From contig JAQBPO010000069.1 of NCBI GenBank assembly GCA_028287465.1, positions 1 to 57,760 of the forward strand: 57,760 nt of DNA, read 5' to 3'. Under the pieces are notes generated by a model. The model was given only the letters and a program-made list of their open reading frames with translations. It was not told where the DNA came from and searched no databases. This DNA is from Fibrobacterota bacterium (lineage in GTDB: Bacteria > Fibrobacterota > Fibrobacteria > UBA11236). The position numbers and the translations under genes are program-made. Shown here piece by piece: positions 18,064 to 25,439 of this stretch (positions are counted from its first letter, which is position 1; every line of letters begins with the position of its first letter).

Positions 18064-19068
18064 CTATCCGCCCGCGAGGCGGATGCCCCAGCAGATCACG
18101 AAGGACAGCAAGGCCGTGCAGGGAATGGTGAGGACCCAGGCAACGCCCATCTGACCCGCGATCTCCCAACGGACCGCCGATGCGCGCTTGGCGGAGCCCA
18201 CGCCCATGATGGCGCTGGAGATGACGTGGGTGGTCGATACCGGCATGCCGAAATGGGTGGCCGTGAGGATGGTGATGGATGCCGCCGTTTCCGCGGCGAA
18301 GCCGTGCACCGGGGCGAGCTTGATCATCTTCACGCCCATGGTCTTGATGATGCGCCAGCCGCCCGCGGAAGTGCCCAGGGCCATGGCCGTGGCGCACAGG
18401 AAGACCACCCAGGTGGGCACGTGGAAATCCTTGCCGCCGTGCATATAGCCCATGCTGACCAGGGCCAGGGTGATGATGCCCATGGCCTTCTGCGCATCGT
18501 TCGAGCCATGGCTGAAGGCCATGAAGGATGCGGACACCAGCTGCAGGTGCTTGAACCAGCGGTTCACCTTGCCGGCCGGGCTCTTGTGGAACATCCACAT
18601 GATGGCGATCATGATGACCGCGCCGCCCGCGAACCCGATCAGGGGCGAGAGCAGCAGGGATTTCACGATGTTCCAGACGCCCGTGCCGTTCAGCTTGGAA
18701 AAGCCGTGGGTCGAGACCACCGATCCGATGAGGCCGCCGATGAGGGCGTGGGAGGAGCTGGAAGGGATTCCGTAGAACCAGGTCAACAGGTTCCAGGCGA
18801 TGGCCGCGAGCAGGCTCGCCGCCACGATGCTGTGGGTGACAAGCATGGGATCCACTATGCCCTTGCCGATGGTCTTGGCCACCGCCGTGCTCAGGAAGGC
18901 GCCGCCGAAGTTCAGGACGGCGGCCAGGATCAGGGCGGTCCTGGGCCTCAGCACGCGCGTGGAGACCACGGTGGCGATGGCGTTCGCCGAATCGTGCATG
19001 CCGTTGATGTAATCGAATACCAGGGCCAGGGCGATTAGCCCGAGCAGGATGGGAAGTGATTCACCCAT
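18064..19068 (-). CDS. pit: PiT-family inorganic phosphate transporter
   Basis: Low-affinity, cation-coupled phosphate permease of 334 residues with about ten membrane segments. Both halves carry the PiT signature: DYINGMHDSANAIA near residue 20 and FSHGSNDAQKAMG in the second half. The gene overlaps the upstream DUF47 gene by eight bases, the common pit-DUF47 arrangement. It runs towards the PhoR gene, so high- and low-affinity phosphate uptake are coded in one island. It looks intact and of normal length for the short PiT form. Confidence 0.95.
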   Translation of the reverse strand: MGESLPILLGLIALALVFDYINGMHDSANAIATVVSTRVLRPRTALILAAVLNFGGAFLSTAVAKTIGKGIVDPMLVTHSIVAASLLAAIAWNLLTWFYGIPSSSSHALIGGLIGSVVSTHGFSKLNGTGVWNIVKSLLLSPLIGFAGGAVIMIAIMWMFHKSPAGKVNRWFKHLQLVSASFMAFSHGSNDAQKAMGIITLALVSMGYMHGGKDFHVPTWVVFLCATAMALGTSAGGWRIIKTMGVKMIKLAPVHGFAAETAASITILTATHFGMPVSTTHVISSAIMGVGSAKRASAVRWEIAGQMGVAWVLTIPCTALLSFVICWGIRLAGG

Positions 19069-19687
19069 GTTTCAGGACGATCCCCTCGATGATCCCGGCC
19101 ACGTGTTCGCACATGTCCGTGGCCGTTTCCAGGTTGTCGTAGATGTCGCGCCACTTCATGACGTCCAGGGGATTGGGATTGCCCTTGAACAGGTCGGCCA
19201 CGGCCTCCCGGGCGATCTTGTCGGCCAGGTTCTCCAGGCGGTTGATCTCGATGCAATGGGGGATGATCTTCTCGTACTTGAGATCCGAAATCAGGGGGAT
19301 GACCTTGTTGAGCTCCTCCACCTGCTTGACGATGACGTCGACCAGGGCCTTCATGGGCGGGGTGATCTGGGTCAGGCCGTAGAGCATCATGCGCTCGGTG
19401 ACGGCTTCCATGTAATCCATGCAATCGTCCAGGCCCAGGGTCAGCTGATGGATGTCTTCGCGGTCGATGGGCGTGATGAAGCTTTTGTCCAGTTTGATGA
19501 GGATATCGTGGGTCAGGACGTCCGCATCGTGCTCCAGCCGTTCCAGGCGGGTGGCCGAGGCCTGGACGTCCGCGGAAGGGCCGGATACCATGTCGCTCAT
19601 CACCTGGGCGCCCGCCTGCAGGATTTTGGCGGCATTGCTGAACATATCGAAGAATTTGTCGTCGGTGGGTATCAGCTTCTTGAACAT
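19061..19687 (-). CDS. DUF47 (PhoU-like) protein coupled to Pit
   Basis: Cytoplasmic all-helical protein of 208 residues in the DUF47/TIGR00153 family, distantly related to PhoU. It begins MFKKLIPTDDKFFDMFSNAA and has the repeated Glu/Asp helices (ERLEHDADVLTHDILIKLD, and ATDMCEHVAGIIEGIVLK at the end) that coordinate metal in PhoU-like proteins. A GGGGAG ribosome site precedes the ATG. Family knowledge: DUF47 proteins are encoded with PiT permeases and are thought to regulate them. The stop overlaps the pit start, supporting this. Confidence 0.92.
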   Translation of the reverse strand: MFKKLIPTDDKFFDMFSNAAKILQAGAQVMSDMVSGPSADVQASATRLERLEHDADVLTHDILIKLDKSFITPIDREDIHQLTLGLDDCMDYMEAVTERMMLYGLTQITPPMKALVDVIVKQVEELNKVIPLISDLKYEKIIPHCIEINRLENLADKIAREAVADLFKGNPNPLDVMKWRDIYDNLETATDMCEHVAGIIEGIVLKHG

Positions 19688-19787
19688 ATCGCTCCCCGGG
19701 GCGTTCCCCTCATGAACGGGCGGGGAAGGTAGAAAAAACCACCCTTTCTATCCTATAATGGTCCGGATCCGTGGCCCGGCTGGAGGA

Positions 19788-19805
19788 CTGTAACAGCTTT
19801 GAAAC
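19788..19805 (+). promoter_or_regulatory. Candidate Pho box before the 116-residue membrane protein gene
   Basis: CTGTAAC (19788-19794) and TTGAAAC (19799-19805) at an exact 11-bp period, followed after 14 bp by TAAAAA (19820-19825). The last repeat is 53 bp from the ATG at 19858, the same distance as at the porin gene. The direction points to the plus-strand gene, not to the divergent DUF47-pit pair, although it could affect both. Confidence 0.5.
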
Positions 19806-19857
19806 ATGCGGTTTCGGGGTAAAAACGGGAGAATGGATGCGCAGAGGCCGTGATTAG

Positions 19858-20208
19858 ATGAAAATCCCCATGAACCTTCTCGTGTTCGTCGCCGTCGCCG
19901 GGGTCTTTTACCTCTACATCCTGCCGAAAAAGAACCAATACGTTTCCGGCCTGATGAAGAGCATGGGCGCGGGGGGTCCCGTCTCGCGCGAGGATTCGGT
20001 CAAGGCGATGGTGGAGGCGCGCATCATCGTGGATCTCTGCCCGCGCGCCGATCTGAGCGAATACCGGCCCCGCTCCTGGTCGGACTACGGCGCCGTGGAC
20101 GACGCCACCTCATCCATAGTCCATGAATTCTCCTGCGACGGCGCGAACCGGAAGTTCCTGTTCCGCCTGCGTTACGGTTCCATCACGGAGATCGTGGACT
20201 TGAACTAG
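19858..20208 (+). CDS. Unknown small single-span membrane protein
   Basis: A 116-residue protein not recognised. An N-terminal hydrophobic helix (about residues 5-24, LLVFVAVAGVFYLYI) is followed by a basic stretch (PKKNQYV), so the soluble part could face either side. The C-terminal 90 residues contain two Cys (VDLCPRAD and FSCDGANR) and end in a compact beta-like segment (KFLFRLRYGSITEIVDL). The coding frame has codon use like its neighbours. It lies between the DUF47-pit operon and aspS, converging on aspS with six bases between stops. The Pho-like repeats upstream suggest phosphate control, which is the only clue to its role. Confidence 0.7.
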   Translation: MKIPMNLLVFVAVAGVFYLYILPKKNQYVSGLMKSMGAGGPVSREDSVKAMVEARIIVDLCPRADLSEYRPRSWSDYGAVDDATSSIVHEFSCDGANRKFLFRLRYGSITEIVDLN

Positions 20209-20214
20209 CCTTCG

Positions 20215-22035
20215 CTATTGCGCCTGGGCCGCGGCCTGCTCCTTCGCCCGTTCCGCCAGCACCTTGGGATCGATCTGGATATGCAACTCGCGCAGCTGCT
20301 TGTCCGTCACGTCGCCCGGGGCGTTCATCATCAGATCCTGCGCCTTCTGGTTCATGGGGAAGGCGATCACCTCGCGGATATTGCTCTCGTCGGCGAGCAG
20401 CATCACCATGCGATCCACTCCCGGGGCGATGCCTCCGTGGGGCGGGGCGCCGAGCTTGAATGCGTTGATCATGCCGCCGAACTTGCGGTCCACCACCTCG
20501 GGACCGTAGCCGGCCACTTCGAAGGCCTTGTACATGATCTCGGGGACATGGTTCCGGATGGCGCCGGAGGAAAGCTCCACGCCGTTGCAGACGATATCGT
20601 ACTGGAAGGCGTTGATCTCGAGGGGGTTCTTGGTCAGCAAGGCTTCCATCCCGCCCTGGGGCATGGAGAAAGGATTGTGCGAGAAGGCGATGCACTTGTT
20701 CTCTTCGTCCCATTCGAACATGGGGAAGTCCACGATCCAGGCGAAGCGGAATACGTTCTGGTCGATGAGATCCAGATCCTTGGCGACCTTCTTGCGGAGC
20801 TCGCCCGCGATCTTGGCCGCGACGTCCTTCTTATCGCAGATGAAGAAGATGGCGTCCCCGACGTTCACGCCGCACTGGGTGCGCAGGCTTTCGAGCTGTT
20901 CGGGGGTGAGGAACTTGGCCAGGGGGCCCTTGACGGGCGTGGCCGCGTCCCCGGTCCAGACCAGGTAGGCCAGGCCCTTGGATCCGATGGACTGGGCGAA
21001 CTCGACCAGCTTGTCGAAGAAGCTGCGGGGCTTGTCGGCGATGGACTTGACGGGAACGGCGCGGACCACCATGCCGGCGGCCACTCCGGCCTTGAAGGCC
21101 TGGAAGCCGGACTCGGCGAACAGGGCGCTCACGTCGCGGATTTCGATGGGGATGCGCAGGTCCGGTTTGTCCGATCCGTACTTGAGCATGGAATCGGCAT
21201 AGGTGATGCGCTGGAACGGGATGCCGTCCACCTTCTTTTTCGAGAACTCGACGAAGGTGCCGTGCACGACCTTCTCCACGGCCTCGAACACATCGTCCTG
21301 GGTCACGAAGGACATCTCGATATCGAGCTGGTAGAACTCGCCGGGCGAACGATCCGCGCGCGCGTCCTCGTCGCGGAAACAGGGGGCTATCTGGAAGTAC
21401 CTATCGAAGCCCGCCACCATCAGCAATTGCTTGAACTGTTGGGGCGCCTGGGGCAGGGCGTAGAACTTGCCGGGATGGATGCGGCTGGCCACCAGGTAAT
21501 CGCGCGCGCCTTCCGGCGAGCTGCTGGTGAGGATGGGCGTCTGGAATTCCATGAACCCGCCGTCCGTCATGCGGCGGCGCAGGCTCGAGATCACCTGCTG
21601 GCGCAGGATGATGTTCTTGTGGAGCTTGTCGCGGCGCAGATCGAGGAAGCGGTACTTGAGGCGCAGGTCCTCCGGGCTCTCCTCCTTGCCGTCCACGAGG
21701 ATGGGCAATTGCTCGGCCATGGACTGGACCGTCATCTCGTCGACGACGATTTCGATCTCGCCCGTGGCCATGGAGGGGTTGACCGTGCCTTCCCCGCGCG
21801 CGATGACCTTGCCCGTGATGGTGATGACGCTTTCGTAGCGGAGACGGGTGGCCTGATCGAAGAAGGGGCGCTCCGGATGGAACACGATCTGGGAAATCCC
21901 GTAATGATCCCGGAGATCGATGAAAAGGAAATGGCCGTGATCCCGGCGGCGGAAGACCCAACCGGACAGGCGGACGGTCTCGCCGACATGGGATTTGCGC
22001 AATTCACCGCAGGTATGGGAACGATAGAGATGCAT
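20215..22035 (-). CDS. aspS: Aspartyl-tRNA synthetase
   Basis: Charges tRNA-Asp (possibly also tRNA-Asn), 606 residues, class II. The anticodon-binding OB fold is at the N-terminus ([21 protein letters not shown]). The catalytic core carries motif 2 ([21 protein letters not shown]) and motif 3 ([14 protein letters not shown]), with the bacterial GAD insert (about residues 290-410) between them. Start at [15 protein letters not shown], as in other bacterial AspRS, rather than the upstream ATG. A short Ala/Gln tail ends the protein. The SPGEFYQ in motif 2 differs slightly from the common QPEFTQ. No asparagine-specific clue can be read by eye. Confidence 0.96.
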   Translation of the reverse strand: MHLYRSHTCGELRKSHVGETVRLSGWVFRRRDHGHFLFIDLRDHYGISQIVFHPERPFFDQATRLRYESVITITGKVIARGEGTVNPSMATGEIEIVVDEMTVQSMAEQLPILVDGKEESPEDLRLKYRFLDLRRDKLHKNIILRQQVISSLRRRMTDGGFMEFQTPILTSSSPEGARDYLVASRIHPGKFYALPQAPQQFKQLLMVAGFDRYFQIAPCFRDEDARADRSPGEFYQLDIEMSFVTQDDVFEAVEKVVHGTFVEFSKKKVDGIPFQRITYADSMLKYGSDKPDLRIPIEIRDVSALFAESGFQAFKAGVAAGMVVRAVPVKSIADKPRSFFDKLVEFAQSIGSKGLAYLVWTGDAATPVKGPLAKFLTPEQLESLRTQCGVNVGDAIFFICDKKDVAAKIAGELRKKVAKDLDLIDQNVFRFAWIVDFPMFEWDEENKCIAFSHNPFSMPQGGMEALLTKNPLEINAFQYDIVCNGVELSSGAIRNHVPEIMYKAFEVAGYGPEVVDRKFGGMINAFKLGAPPHGGIAPGVDRMVMLLADESNIREVIAFPMNQKAQDLMMNAPGDVTDKQLRELHIQIDPKVLAERAKEQAAAQAQ

Positions 22036-22120
22036 AGCCTTTATTAATCCTTTTCCCGGGATTCCGCGCCAACCCAAGCGTTTGGGGCGATTATGACGAT
22101 TACCGACGGTAACCGTAACC

Positions 22121-22158
22121 TTGAAATCCGACTGAAATTACAGGATGGTAATTATAGT
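22121..22158 (+). promoter_or_regulatory. Promoter with Pho-like repeats upstream of the CNNM/CorC gene
   Basis: TTGAAAT (22121-22127) and CTGAAAT (22132-22138) at an 11-bp period, then 14 bp, then TATAGT (22153-22158). The layout matches the porin (13 bp) and 19.8-kb (14 bp) sites. The 385-bp gap it lies in separates aspS (minus) from the CNNM gene (plus). The rest of the gap holds tiny reading frames only. Confidence 0.45.
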
Positions 22159-22240
22159 AGAATAACCGGCATGCCCCAATGCCATGTCCGGCAACGGATT
22201 GGGAGGAGTGGCGCATTTTAATTAAATTGGACGGATTCTC

Positions 22241-22396
22241 ATGATCAGCCAATCCATAACCAGCCCCGACTCTCCGCGCGCCTCGACCGCGGCCTTTTCC
22301 GCGGCGGGTGGAACGGCTTCGCCCTCGGCCTGCTCGCATGCCGCGGCGCCGACCTCGCCCTCGGCCTGGTCCTGCATTTCCGGACTGCGCCCCTGA
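22241..22396 (+). CDS. Possible 51-residue small ORF
   Basis: An ATG-to-TGA frame of 51 residues rich in Ser, Ala and Pro, in the same frame as the next gene but closed by its own stop 25 bases before it. Its ATG overlaps the stop of an even smaller 21-residue frame (22179-22244) as ATGA. The promoter at 22121-22158 would transcribe both. There is no recognisable domain and the composition resembles translated GC-rich noise, so it may not be real. Confidence 0.2.
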   Translation: MISQSITSPDSPRASTAAFSAAGGTASPSACSHAAAPTSPSAWSCISGLRP

Positions 22397-22420
22397 GGTG
22401 CGCCGTCCTCCCATGACATT

Positions 22421-23788
22421 ATGAGCGAAGTCGGTTTCGATCTTTTCCTTATCGTGATTCTCGTGCTCGGCAACGGTCTGTTCGCCATGACCGAGATCGC
22501 CGTCGTCTCCGCGCGCAAGGCGCGACTCCAGCAATGGGCCAACGAGGGCAACCATCGGGCCCAGAACGCCCTCGACCTGGCCAACTCCCCTAACCGCTTC
22601 CTCGCCACGGTCCAGGTCCTCATCACCCTGCTCACCCTGCTCACGGGCGCGGCGGCCGGCAGCACCATCGCCAAGCGCTTCGCGGAATCCATGTCCGGCC
22701 TCCCGTTCATCGGGGAATACCGCGAGAACATCGCCATCACCATGGTCGTGGTCGGCGTCGGCTTCCTGCAGGTCATCTTCGGCGAACTGGTCCCCAAGAC
22801 CGTCGCGCTCAACCATGCCGAGAAGATCGCCGCCCTGGTCGCATGGCCCATGCAGGTCATCTCCCGCCTCGCCTATCCCGTCGTCTCCCTGCTGGGCTTC
22901 ATCACGGATACCGTCCTGCGGATTATGGGGAGCAAGCCCTCCAGCGAGCCCCCGGTCACGGGCGACGAAATCAACGTCATGATCGCGCAGGGCACCGAGG
23001 CCGGCGTCTTCCAGGAGTCCCAGCAGGACATGGTGGAAAGCGTGATCGAGATGAACGAGCGCCGCATCAACAGCATCATGACGCCGCGCCCGGAAATCGT
23101 CTGGCTGGACGTGGAGGCGCCGTTCGAGGAGAACCGCGAGAAGATCATCGGCAGCTCCTATTCCCGCTTCCCCGTATGCCGCGGCAGCCTGGACGAGGTG
23201 CTCGGCATCATCCACACCAAGGACATGCTGGCGGATTGCATCTCCGGCAAGCCCATCGACCTGCAAGGCCACACGCGCCGGGCCCTGACTGTCCCCGAGA
23301 CCATCCCCGTGCTCAAGTCCCTGGAGTCCTTCAAGGAGTCCGGCATCCATATCGCCCTCGTCATCGATGAATACGGCAGCCTGCAGGGCCTGGTCACCCT
23401 CAATGACATCATGGAATCGATCGTCGGCGACATCGATTCGCACGATCAGGAAGAGCGTCCCGGGGCGGTCAAGCGCGAGGACGGCTCCTGGCTCGTGGAC
23501 GGCATGCAGCCCATCGAGGACTTCAAGGAACTGATGGAGATCGATCACCTGCCCGAAGAGGACACGGACACCTACCAGACCCTGGGCGGTTTCGTGATGA
23601 TGAAGCTCGGCCGCATCCCCAAGGCCGGCGAATTCTTCAAGCAGGACGACGTGCGTTACGAGGTGATGGACATGGACGGGAACCGGGTGGACAAGGTCCT
23701 GGTCAAGCGGGAGGAAGAGCCGCAGCCTGATTCGGAGGCGCAGGGTTCTTCTTCGCGTCCGGCGTCTTGGCATCAGGATCGGTCTTAA
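22421..23788 (+). CDS. CNNM/CorC-type hemolysin-family membrane protein
   Basis: A 455-residue inner-membrane protein. The CNNM (DUF21) transmembrane domain (residues 1-190) opens with LFLIVILVLGNGLFAMTEIA and includes FGELVPKTVAL, both hallmarks. A CBS pair (about 205-330, with IMTPRPEIVWLD and IDEYGSLQGLVTLNDIME) and a C-terminal CorC_HlyC domain (about 345-435) follow. Family knowledge: such proteins are linked to magnesium or cobalt efflux or homeostasis. Its last 86 bases overlap the convergent FapA-like gene in antisense. Upstream is a promoter with Pho-like repeats, which would be new for this family. Confidence 0.92.
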   Translation: MSEVGFDLFLIVILVLGNGLFAMTEIAVVSARKARLQQWANEGNHRAQNALDLANSPNRFLATVQVLITLLTLLTGAAAGSTIAKRFAESMSGLPFIGEYRENIAITMVVVGVGFLQVIFGELVPKTVALNHAEKIAALVAWPMQVISRLAYPVVSLLGFITDTVLRIMGSKPSSEPPVTGDEINVMIAQGTEAGVFQESQQDMVESVIEMNERRINSIMTPRPEIVWLDVEAPFEENREKIIGSSYSRFPVCRGSLDEVLGIIHTKDMLADCISGKPIDLQGHTRRALTVPETIPVLKSLESFKESGIHIALVIDEYGSLQGLVTLNDIMESIVGDIDSHDQEERPGAVKREDGSWLVDGMQPIEDFKELMEIDHLPEEDTDTYQTLGGFVMMKLGRIPKAGEFFKQDDVRYEVMDMDGNRVDKVLVKREEEPQPDSEAQGSSSRPASWHQDRS

Positions 23789-25319
23789 CGGCCGAGGCCC
23801 CCGCCTTTTCGGAGGACGCGACGGGCGCGGCCGGCGCCTCGGGCAGCAGCGATCGGCTGGACAGCCCCGAGGGCGCCCAGATCCATTCCAGTTTCGCGTC
23901 GGCCTCCTCGAGCTCCCGGTGGTGCCCGTACACCTCCAGGATCCCTCCCCAGACGATCTTTTCCGTAACCGCGAACTTGCCCACATGCTTGGGCGCGGCC
24001 ATCATGATCGAATGCAGCCGCTCCTTCTCCGCGTCCAGGCTCTTCTCCGCGTTCTTAAGCGCCACGTAGGCGTCCGCGACGCCCTTCACCTCGGCCTTGG
24101 ATCGTTCCGACATGGTGGCCCCGTACTTGGCCATCATCACCTTCATGCCCTTGAGACGGGTCTCGATGGGCGCCAGCTTGGGGGCTATCTCCCCCTTGAG
24201 GTGCTCGATCTCCTTGATGCGCGCCTTCGCGGCCTCGGCGGCCTTGTCCACGATCCGGATATTGGTATGGCATCCCTCGCCGCCCAGGACGGCGATGGTC
24301 ACGTCGCCATAGGCGCGTATGTCGCCTCCCACGACCGAGCAGTTCGGCTTGTCGGCCTTGAATTCCCTGGCGATCACCTGGCAATTGCGGATGCCCTTTT
24401 CCACTTCGACCAGGCCCTCCTCGCACTCCAGCTTCACGTCCTGGGCTCCCAGCACGCGCACCGAAGTCTTGCCGGCGATGCGGCCGTGGCCGTGGCCGAA
24501 CACGCCCGACTTGATGGTGACGCTTCCGCCCCTGGAGATGACCTCGGAGCCTTCCACCGTGCCTTCCACGGTGATATCGCCTTCCGCCTCCACTGAGAAT
24601 CCTTCGGTCACGTTGCCCAGGACCTGGATGTCCCCCTGGTAGTGGAGGTTTCCGGTATGGAAATCCACGTCGCCCTTGAGCACGTAGGTCACGCCCACGC
24701 AAATCGCGCCGGACTGGTGGTAGACGTAACCGCCGACCAGCGCCACCAGGTTGAGCCCGTCGTCGCTCACCTTGGTGTTGGCTCCCATCTTGAACTGGAT
24801 ATCCTTGGCGGGTTGCGCCGGGAGCGGCTTGCCGAAGATGTCCTTGCCTTCCGTGCCCTGCACGGCCGGCGTCTTCACCGCGAGCACGTCGCCCTTTTTC
24901 ACCTGATGGATATTGTCGACGTTCTTGTAGTCGGCCTTTCCGTCCTTGCCCACGACGGGCACCAGATCCGTATCGATCTTGATCTTTTCCTGGATGCTTG
25001 CGTCGCGGCTCGCCTTGGCCGGCAGACCTTGGGCTATGATCTGGCCGCGATCGTATTGCTTGCCGATCAGCATCCGATCGACGGCGGCCCAATCGACGCC
25101 TTCCACTACCAGGAGGCCCTGGAGCTTTTTGGCGACGTCATCGCGGGTCAAGGTGATTCCGGATTGGGCGACCGCGCCCTTGATGGTCAGGGTGGCGCGC
25201 TGGGGTTCGGCTTTGATATCGAGATAATCGGCGGCGGTTCCTACGGGTGTAGGAGCGGATGTGGCCCCCGGAACGGCAATTTCCCCCGAGGGCGTTCCAT
25301 TTTTGGAATCCTCGGCCAT
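23703..25319 (-). CDS. FapA-like protein (DUF342)
   Basis: A 538-residue cytoplasmic protein of the DUF342/FapA family. The N-terminal domain (about 50-165) has VKKGDVLAVKTPAVQGTEGKDIFGKPL, the family signature. A right-handed beta-helix (about 170-350; GDVDFHTGNLHYQGDIQVLG, GDITVEGTVEGSEVIS) and a long coiled coil (about 355-440) follow. A low-complexity Ala/Pro/Lys tail ends it. FapA is named for flagellar assembly, but no flagellar gene is in view and DUF342 proteins occur in non-flagellated bacteria. A good sigma-70-like promoter lies directly before the ATG. The 3' end overlaps the CNNM gene by 86 bases. Confidence 0.88.
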   Translation of the reverse strand: MAEDSKNGTPSGEIAVPGATSAPTPVGTAADYLDIKAEPQRATLTIKGAVAQSGITLTRDDVAKKLQGLLVVEGVDWAAVDRMLIGKQYDRGQIIAQGLPAKASRDASIQEKIKIDTDLVPVVGKDGKADYKNVDNIHQVKKGDVLAVKTPAVQGTEGKDIFGKPLPAQPAKDIQFKMGANTKVSDDGLNLVALVGGYVYHQSGAICVGVTYVLKGDVDFHTGNLHYQGDIQVLGNVTEGFSVEAEGDITVEGTVEGSEVISRGGSVTIKSGVFGHGHGRIAGKTSVRVLGAQDVKLECEEGLVEVEKGIRNCQVIAREFKADKPNCSVVGGDIRAYGDVTIAVLGGEGCHTNIRIVDKAAEAAKARIKEIEHLKGEIAPKLAPIETRLKGMKVMMAKYGATMSERSKAEVKGVADAYVALKNAEKSLDAEKERLHSIMMAAPKHVGKFAVTEKIVWGGILEVYGHHRELEEADAKLEWIWAPSGLSSRSLLPEAPAAPVASSEKAGASAVKTDPDAKTPDAKKNPAPPNQAAALPPA

Positions 25320-25324
25320 GACTT

Positions 25325-25354
25325 ATTATAGACCTTGTCCGCAAAAACACGCAA
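25325..25354 (-). promoter_or_regulatory. Sigma-70-like promoter of the FapA-like gene
   Basis: On the minus strand a TTGCGT (25354-25349) is followed by an 18-bp spacer and a perfect TATAAT (25330-25325). Only five bases separate the TATAAT from the ATG, so the message should be leaderless or nearly so. Confidence 0.65.
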
Positions 25355-25439
25355 TATCTTAATGGCACCCAATGGTAATTGACTGTTAAATTCAGCGGTA
25401 ACGGGTAAAACTGCTCGTTTTTGCTCCAAAAACCTGATT

